A stretch of 38,691 nt of DNA, taken from NCBI GenBank assembly GCA_030641225.1, contig DAOWHW010000032.1, positions 1 to 38,691 of the forward strand, written 5' to 3'. This stretch comes from an archaeon. GTDB lineage: Archaea > Nanobdellota > Nanobdellia > Pacearchaeales > UBA284. Positions 34,452-38,691 of the stretch are shown piece after piece. Both the position numbers and the translations under genes were made by a program. Numbering within the stretch: position 1 is the stretch's first letter; each line of letters starts with the position of its first letter. The notes beneath the pieces were generated by a model, which saw only the letters and a list, made by a program, of their open reading frames with translations, made no database searches and was not told the DNA's origin.

Positions 34452-35852
34452 TTAAACTCTCACATATTTAAAATACTTTCGTTTTCCTTTTTTCTGTCTT
34501 CTTGTTTTTGTTTTTTTAGTTTTTCTTGCTTCTCTTTCTGCTCTTCCCATGATTATTGCTTTTTTTGTAACATAATTGAGAGGATTTTTTATCTTTTTAC
34601 ATAAAAAATCTGGTTGACATACACCAAGATCAAGATAATATGCTCTAAGACTGCAATTAGGTGGCAGTCTTGCTTCTTGTTTCCTGAACCATTGAAGCTG
34701 TGTAGCAATATAATTTTCTTTTAATGGTCGATAATTTTTTTTATTCCAATCCTTGATTTTTGATTCAATCTCCTCAAAATTAAGCTCAAGAGATCTAAAA
34801 AAATTAATCAGAACAAATAAAGCACGTTTTCTTCCATCATATTTCATTCCACCAAGAATTAATTTAATACAAGGAGGAAACATTTCCTCACTTAATTTGG
34901 TTATTTTAAATGTTGAAATCTTTTTCTTTTTCTCTACTATTTTTTCTCTTTCTTTCCTCGCTTCTTTTCTTGATTGCCAGTCTAGGGCCTGGATAAATAA
35001 TTCTTTTGCCTCTCCTAATTCAGGTTCAGGCATAAATGGTTTAACAAAGACACGTTCTGGTTTGGCCCAGGCTGGATGAAAAGCTTTAAGCTGTTCAGAT
35101 TTTATAACAATACTAACAAAACCTGTTTTTTCATGAAGAGAATAAGCCATTCTATAGAGATGTCTTGGTGCTATAAGAACAGCATCTATTTCTAGAATAC
35201 TAAAGGGATTAAATTTTTTTTCTCCATCAAGTAATATCTCAACAGGCTTACCACTTGCTTTTGCTATTTCCTTTATATTACTAATTTCTAAAATCCTCTT
35301 TGCTAGATCTTTTGTTATCATATTTTTAAGATATGCTGCAATCACTCTTGGTCCTTTAGGAAAAAAATCCTTTATCTCAATATTATTAATTTCAGAAGGA
35401 AAAGCTTTAAATTTGAGACCAATATGAAAACCTTTGTTTCCACTATACTTCAGTCCAAAATTTCGCACTCCATGAAAATATAATGCCTCACATAAAAGCC
35501 ATGCTGCAATTTTACTAAATTCTATAAATTTACAATCAATATCAAGAATAAGATCCCAGCCTTGCCGTAATTTATTAATTTGCTCAATACTTAATTTATT
35601 ATTAATCTCCAAGGGATTTTTCCAAATTTCTTCAGAACAATGGAAGCTGGTAGCTCCTTTGTAAGCAAGATTAGCAATATCTTGTGGATATTCAATTATA
35701 TCTGGACGCTTACCAAATGTATCAAAATAAAAAGGAATTGTTTCCTTATTTTTTGCTTGCTCAGCTAAAGCAGCTTGAACATCTTTTCTAGAATAATAGA
35801 TATAAGCTGTCTTCCTCAACCTCTTTAGTTTCTCTTTTTCAACTACCATCAA
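34452..35852 (-). CDS. Fused archaeal primase (PriS catalytic region plus PriL C-terminal Fe-S region)
   Basis: DLILDIDCKF...LKYSGNKGFHIGLKFKAFP (PriS); FPPCIKLILGGMKYDGRKRALFVLINFFRSL...PPNCSLRAYYLDLGVCQPDFLCK (PriL C-terminal, four Cys). Confidence 0.85.
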   Translation of the reverse strand: MMVVEKEKLKRLRKTAYIYYSRKDVQAALAEQAKNKETIPFYFDTFGKRPDIIEYPQDIANLAYKGATSFHCSEEIWKNPLEINNKLSIEQINKLRQGWDLILDIDCKFIEFSKIAAWLLCEALYFHGVRNFGLKYSGNKGFHIGLKFKAFPSEINNIEIKDFFPKGPRVIAAYLKNMITKDLAKRILEISNIKEIAKASGKPVEILLDGEKKFNPFSILEIDAVLIAPRHLYRMAYSLHEKTGFVSIVIKSEQLKAFHPAWAKPERVFVKPFMPEPELGEAKELFIQALDWQSRKEARKEREKIVEKKKKISTFKITKLSEEMFPPCIKLILGGMKYDGRKRALFVLINFFRSLELNFEEIESKIKDWNKKNYRPLKENYIATQLQWFRKQEARLPPNCSLRAYYLDLGVCQPDFLCKKIKNPLNYVTKKAIIMGRAEREARKTKKTKTRRQKKGKRKYFKYVRV

Positions 35853-36022
35853 TAAAAAGAGCAGAGAAAATTTAAATAATTAGTTATGATGGAAAAGATA
35901 TTTTTAGTCTTCAAAAAATTTTAATAAATCAACTTTCTCTCCGTAGAGAACTATAAGCTAATACAATAACAATAATGTTTAAAAACTTCTGAGAAATAAG
36001 ACATTTATATTATTATGTTAAA

Positions 36023-36757
36023 ATGTTAATTAAACTTGATAATCCAAAAATTCTGAGCACGGTAATTTCCCTACTCTCAGAACTTGTTCTTGAGGTTAAA
36101 GCAAAGATTACAAAACAAGGATTTGAAATCACAGCAATTGATCCTGCTAATGTTGCTCTTGTTTCATTAAAAATTCCAACAAAAATATTCTCACAATTTG
36201 AAGTTGATAAAGATTATGAACTTGGCCTTAATTTGGAGGATTTTAAGCAAGTATTGAGAAGAGCCTCCGCTTCCTCGAGTTTGGTTATTGAAAAAAGAGA
36301 GAATATGCTCAACCTAAAGATCCAAGAAAAATCAAAAAGAGATTTCAGTCTTGCTCTCATTAATGTTGAAACTGAAGAAAAAAAGATTCCAAGTTTGAAT
36401 TTTTCAACTAAAGTGGAACTTGATTCTGGGAGTTTTGCAGAATCTATTAATGATGCTTCTATTGTAGCAGATTCTTGCTCTTTTACAGCCATAGAAAATC
36501 TTTTCCTAATTGAGGCAAAAGGCACTCTAAATTCAGCTAAAATAGAATTTAATAGTGATGAAGTAAAAATTAATGCTAAAGAAAAAACAAAAGCTAAGTA
36601 TAGCTTAGATTATTTAATGAAATTTGCAAAAGCATCAAAGCTTGCTGATAAAGTAATTGTAAATTTTTCTAATGATTATCCTGCCCGTTTTGATTTTATA
36701 AACAAAGAAGGAATCGAATTAAGTTTTATTCTAGCTCCAAGAGTAGAGGAAGAATAA
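36023..36757 (+). CDS. pcn: PCNA sliding clamp
   Basis: KAKITKQGFEITAIDPANVALVSLKIPTKIF...YELGLNLEDFKQVLRRA...YSLDYLMKFAKASKLADKVIVNFSNDYPARFDF. Confidence 0.94.
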   Translation: MLIKLDNPKILSTVISLLSELVLEVKAKITKQGFEITAIDPANVALVSLKIPTKIFSQFEVDKDYELGLNLEDFKQVLRRASASSSLVIEKRENMLNLKIQEKSKRDFSLALINVETEEKKIPSLNFSTKVELDSGSFAESINDASIVADSCSFTAIENLFLIEAKGTLNSAKIEFNSDEVKINAKEKTKAKYSLDYLMKFAKASKLADKVIVNFSNDYPARFDFINKEGIELSFILAPRVEEE

Positions 36758-36837
36758 AAGAAGATTAGTGAAAGAATAAAAGAAGAATAATAGAGGAGTA
36801 GAACAAACTTTATAAATATCAAATTTATTATTAGGAT

Positions 36838-37662
36838 ATGATTAAAAGAGGAAAAAAGGGCCAGGTTACATTATTCATTATTATTGCTATTGCTGTTGTT
36901 GCAGTTGTAGCCCTTACAATTGTTTTCTGGCCACGTATTACCGGTATTTTTATGAGCCAACAAGAAGCAGAAGCTTTCTTGGCAACTCAATCTGAGTCAG
37001 TTAGAGACGCAGTTTATGACTGTACAGAATCTGTAAGCAAAGAAATTTTTGAAACAATTGGCTTACAGGCTGGCTATTATAATTGGGACCATCTTTATGC
37101 AATTGAATATGCTGGCCCAAAAATTGTGGTAATGTATAAAGATGAGAATGCTGTTAGAATGAATAAATTGCCGAGCATAGAAATGATAGCTCAAGAATAT
37201 CAAAGAGCTTTACAAGATTATGGTTATGATCAAATTGATAGCTGTTTGAATAATTTTGCAGGATTTAAGAGAAAAATGAATGTTGAGCCAGGTCAAAAGA
37301 CAATTACTGCCCAGATAAGTGATGATGATATTTTAATTGATATAGACTGGCCCATAACTATCAGTAAATCTGGAATTAGAGGAGATGCTAGCCAGACTCT
37401 TAACCAGAGAGATGTTTTGCTTCTTATTCCATTGGGTAAGGTCTGGAGAGTTGCTAATGATATTGTTAATAGCGAAGTTGAGCAAGAAGATTTTGTGAAT
37501 CAAATTGAAGAATATATTCAGTCGCATGACTTTCTGTTAAAATATATAAGTATTGGGATGCATTATCCAACATCAGAACAAAGTATTTATCTTTTAAAGA
37601 CAATCCCACATCGTTTGGGTGAAGAAGAATTTTTATTTTATTTTGCTGTGGATAGAACATAA
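36838..37662 (+). CDS. Pilin-like membrane-anchored protein
   Basis: N-terminal KRGKKGQVTLFIIIAIAVVAVVALTIVFW resembles a class III signal peptide/archaeal pilin N-terminus. Confidence 0.6.
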   Translation: MIKRGKKGQVTLFIIIAIAVVAVVALTIVFWPRITGIFMSQQEAEAFLATQSESVRDAVYDCTESVSKEIFETIGLQAGYYNWDHLYAIEYAGPKIVVMYKDENAVRMNKLPSIEMIAQEYQRALQDYGYDQIDSCLNNFAGFKRKMNVEPGQKTITAQISDDDILIDIDWPITISKSGIRGDASQTLNQRDVLLLIPLGKVWRVANDIVNSEVEQEDFVNQIEEYIQSHDFLLKYISIGMHYPTSEQSIYLLKTIPHRLGEEEFLFYFAVDRT

Positions 37663-37669
37663 AAAGAAA

Positions 37670-38691
37670 ATGAAAAATAAAATAGATAAAAAAATCGGAA
37701 GAAAATTCTTATCAATTTTCCTTAGTGTTTTAATTGTAACTATGACTATCTCTATATCATTTTCTTTATCTTTACCATCAGTTGAGGCTGCAGAAAGATA
37801 TGGTTGGTGTGTTGAAACAAGAGATGAGCCACCAAGATATTGTCAAGGAAATGATCCATCAGAATCAAATGCTTTTCCAGAGTCTCAATGTAAAAGAGGT
37901 TTCTCAACAACAAAACCTTCTGCTTGTCAAGAAGTTACTTGTGCAACATCTACAGGATGTATGGAAAATATTCCTAAAGAATCTTGTAGAAAAGAATATG
38001 GCGGAACTCCAGCAGTGGGTGATGAATGCGACATTGGCTGTTGTGGTATTGGTGGAAAAACTCTTGGTCCAGGTAAGATTATTATTACAAAAAAAGAATG
38101 TAAAGAAAATGCCTTGCCAGAGTATCCATTAGAGCCACCATATTTTGTTTTTAATACTGAAATACAGGATGAAAAAGAGTGTTCAGACTACTTTGAACCT
38201 TATGAAAAAGGCTGTTGTATTACTTCATCTGGCTGCCTTTATACAACAAGAGAATTATGTCAAGATGCAATTAATTTTCATGGAGGCATAATGTGTAAAC
38301 AAATTCCTGAAGTATGCCAAGTACAAGACATAGGCAAAAGATGTGGTAAGTTGCCTGGAAATGAAAATAAAGTAGTGATGTTAGACTCGAGCGGAGGAGA
38401 AGAAATTTTATGGGAATGTACCACACCAGCATATGCTTGTTTTGAATGTATGGAAGAGCAATGTTATAATGAACAACAAGGAGAAATTCCTTTAAAAGTC
38501 AATCAATTTGAAGGTTATTGTAAAAGTACTGTATGTGAATTTGAAAATATAGGAAGAGATCAAAAAGTAATGTCAGATGGAAAAATTAAAGTAAGTGATA
38601 GAGATAAACCACTTACTCTAACAAATGGACATTCTATTTGTTTTAATTTTTATGGTGTAAGTAGTGGGCATCATAAAGGAAATCCTAAGAT
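37670..38691 (+). CDS. Cys-rich secreted protein, incomplete at window end; missed by the ORF track
   Basis: Open frame to the edge: MKNKIDKKIGRKFLSIFLSVLIVTMTISISFSLSLPSVEAAERYGWCVETRDEPPRYCQGNDP...CDIGCCGIGGKTLGPGK...CSDYFEPYEKGCCITSSGC... Confidence 0.85.
   Translation, partial: MKNKIDKKIGRKFLSIFLSVLIVTMTISISFSLSLPSVEAAERYGWCVETRDEPPRYCQGNDPSESNAFPESQCKRGFSTTKPSACQEVTCATSTGCMENIPKESCRKEYGGTPAVGDECDIGCCGIGGKTLGPGKIIITKKECKENALPEYPLEPPYFVFNTEIQDEKECSDYFEPYEKGCCITSSGCLYTTRELCQDAINFHGGIMCKQIPEVCQVQDIGKRCGKLPGNENKVVMLDSSGGEEILWECTTPAYACFECMEEQCYNEQQGEIPLKVNQFEGYCKSTVCEFENIGRDQKVMSDGKIKVSDRDKPLTLTNGHSICFNFYGVSSGHHKGNPK

Noticed and set aside
36745-36800. Short direct repeat AGAATAAAAGAAGA after PCNA
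   Set aside because: Simple A/G-rich sequence in an AT-rich intergenic region; no larger array or CRISPR-like spacing.
37782-38132. 116-aa + strand ORF
   Set aside because: Out of frame with the long open secreted Cys-rich ORF starting at 37670, which has a signal peptide and continues to the window edge.
1-38691. CRISPR arrays, transposases, integrases, rRNA genes
   Set aside because: None seen: no regularly spaced repeats, no recognisable transposase/integrase ORF, no rRNA sequence.

Overview
AT-rich archaeal chromosome window. The reduced, DPANN-like gene content (fused PriS-PriL primase, very compact operons) suggests a Pacearchaeota/Woesearchaeota-type genome; this placement is inference. 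About 1-9.84 kb (minus strand) is the S10/spc ribosomal operon in canonical archaeal order: uL3-uL4-uL23-uL2-uS19-uL22-uS3-uL29-SUI1-Rnp1-uS17-uL14-uL24-eS4-uL5-uS14-uS8-uL6-eL32-eL19. About 10-26 kb holds five tRNAs plus translation, replication and nucleotide genes: tandem nucleotidyltransferase, eL33, uL11, eL43, RpoP, prefoldin, SepF, a short Dph2, NDT-ThyX-Tmk, EndoQ, secreted SNase-LTD, Alba, eS17, Bud32, ProS, and an HTH/membrane/PIN trio. About 26-38.7 kb is rich in exported proteins (transglutaminase-like lipoprotein, LTD protein, two large surface proteins, pilin-like protein, Cys-rich secreted protein) around a fused primase and PCNA. Main points for a second look: an eL19 frame break exactly on an A_AAA_AAG heptamer; an in-frame TAA at codon 4 of uS19; Lys/Glu tails shared between ribosomal proteins; a Dph2 lacking domain 1 and its Fe-S cysteine; a two-domain ThyX with complementary motif loss; a tandem NTase with a degenerate first domain; a repeated CC-type cysteine module in the surface proteins; and a duplicated tRNA-Ser 3' end flanking a tiny ORF. 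Family calls come from reading the translations. No searches were run.
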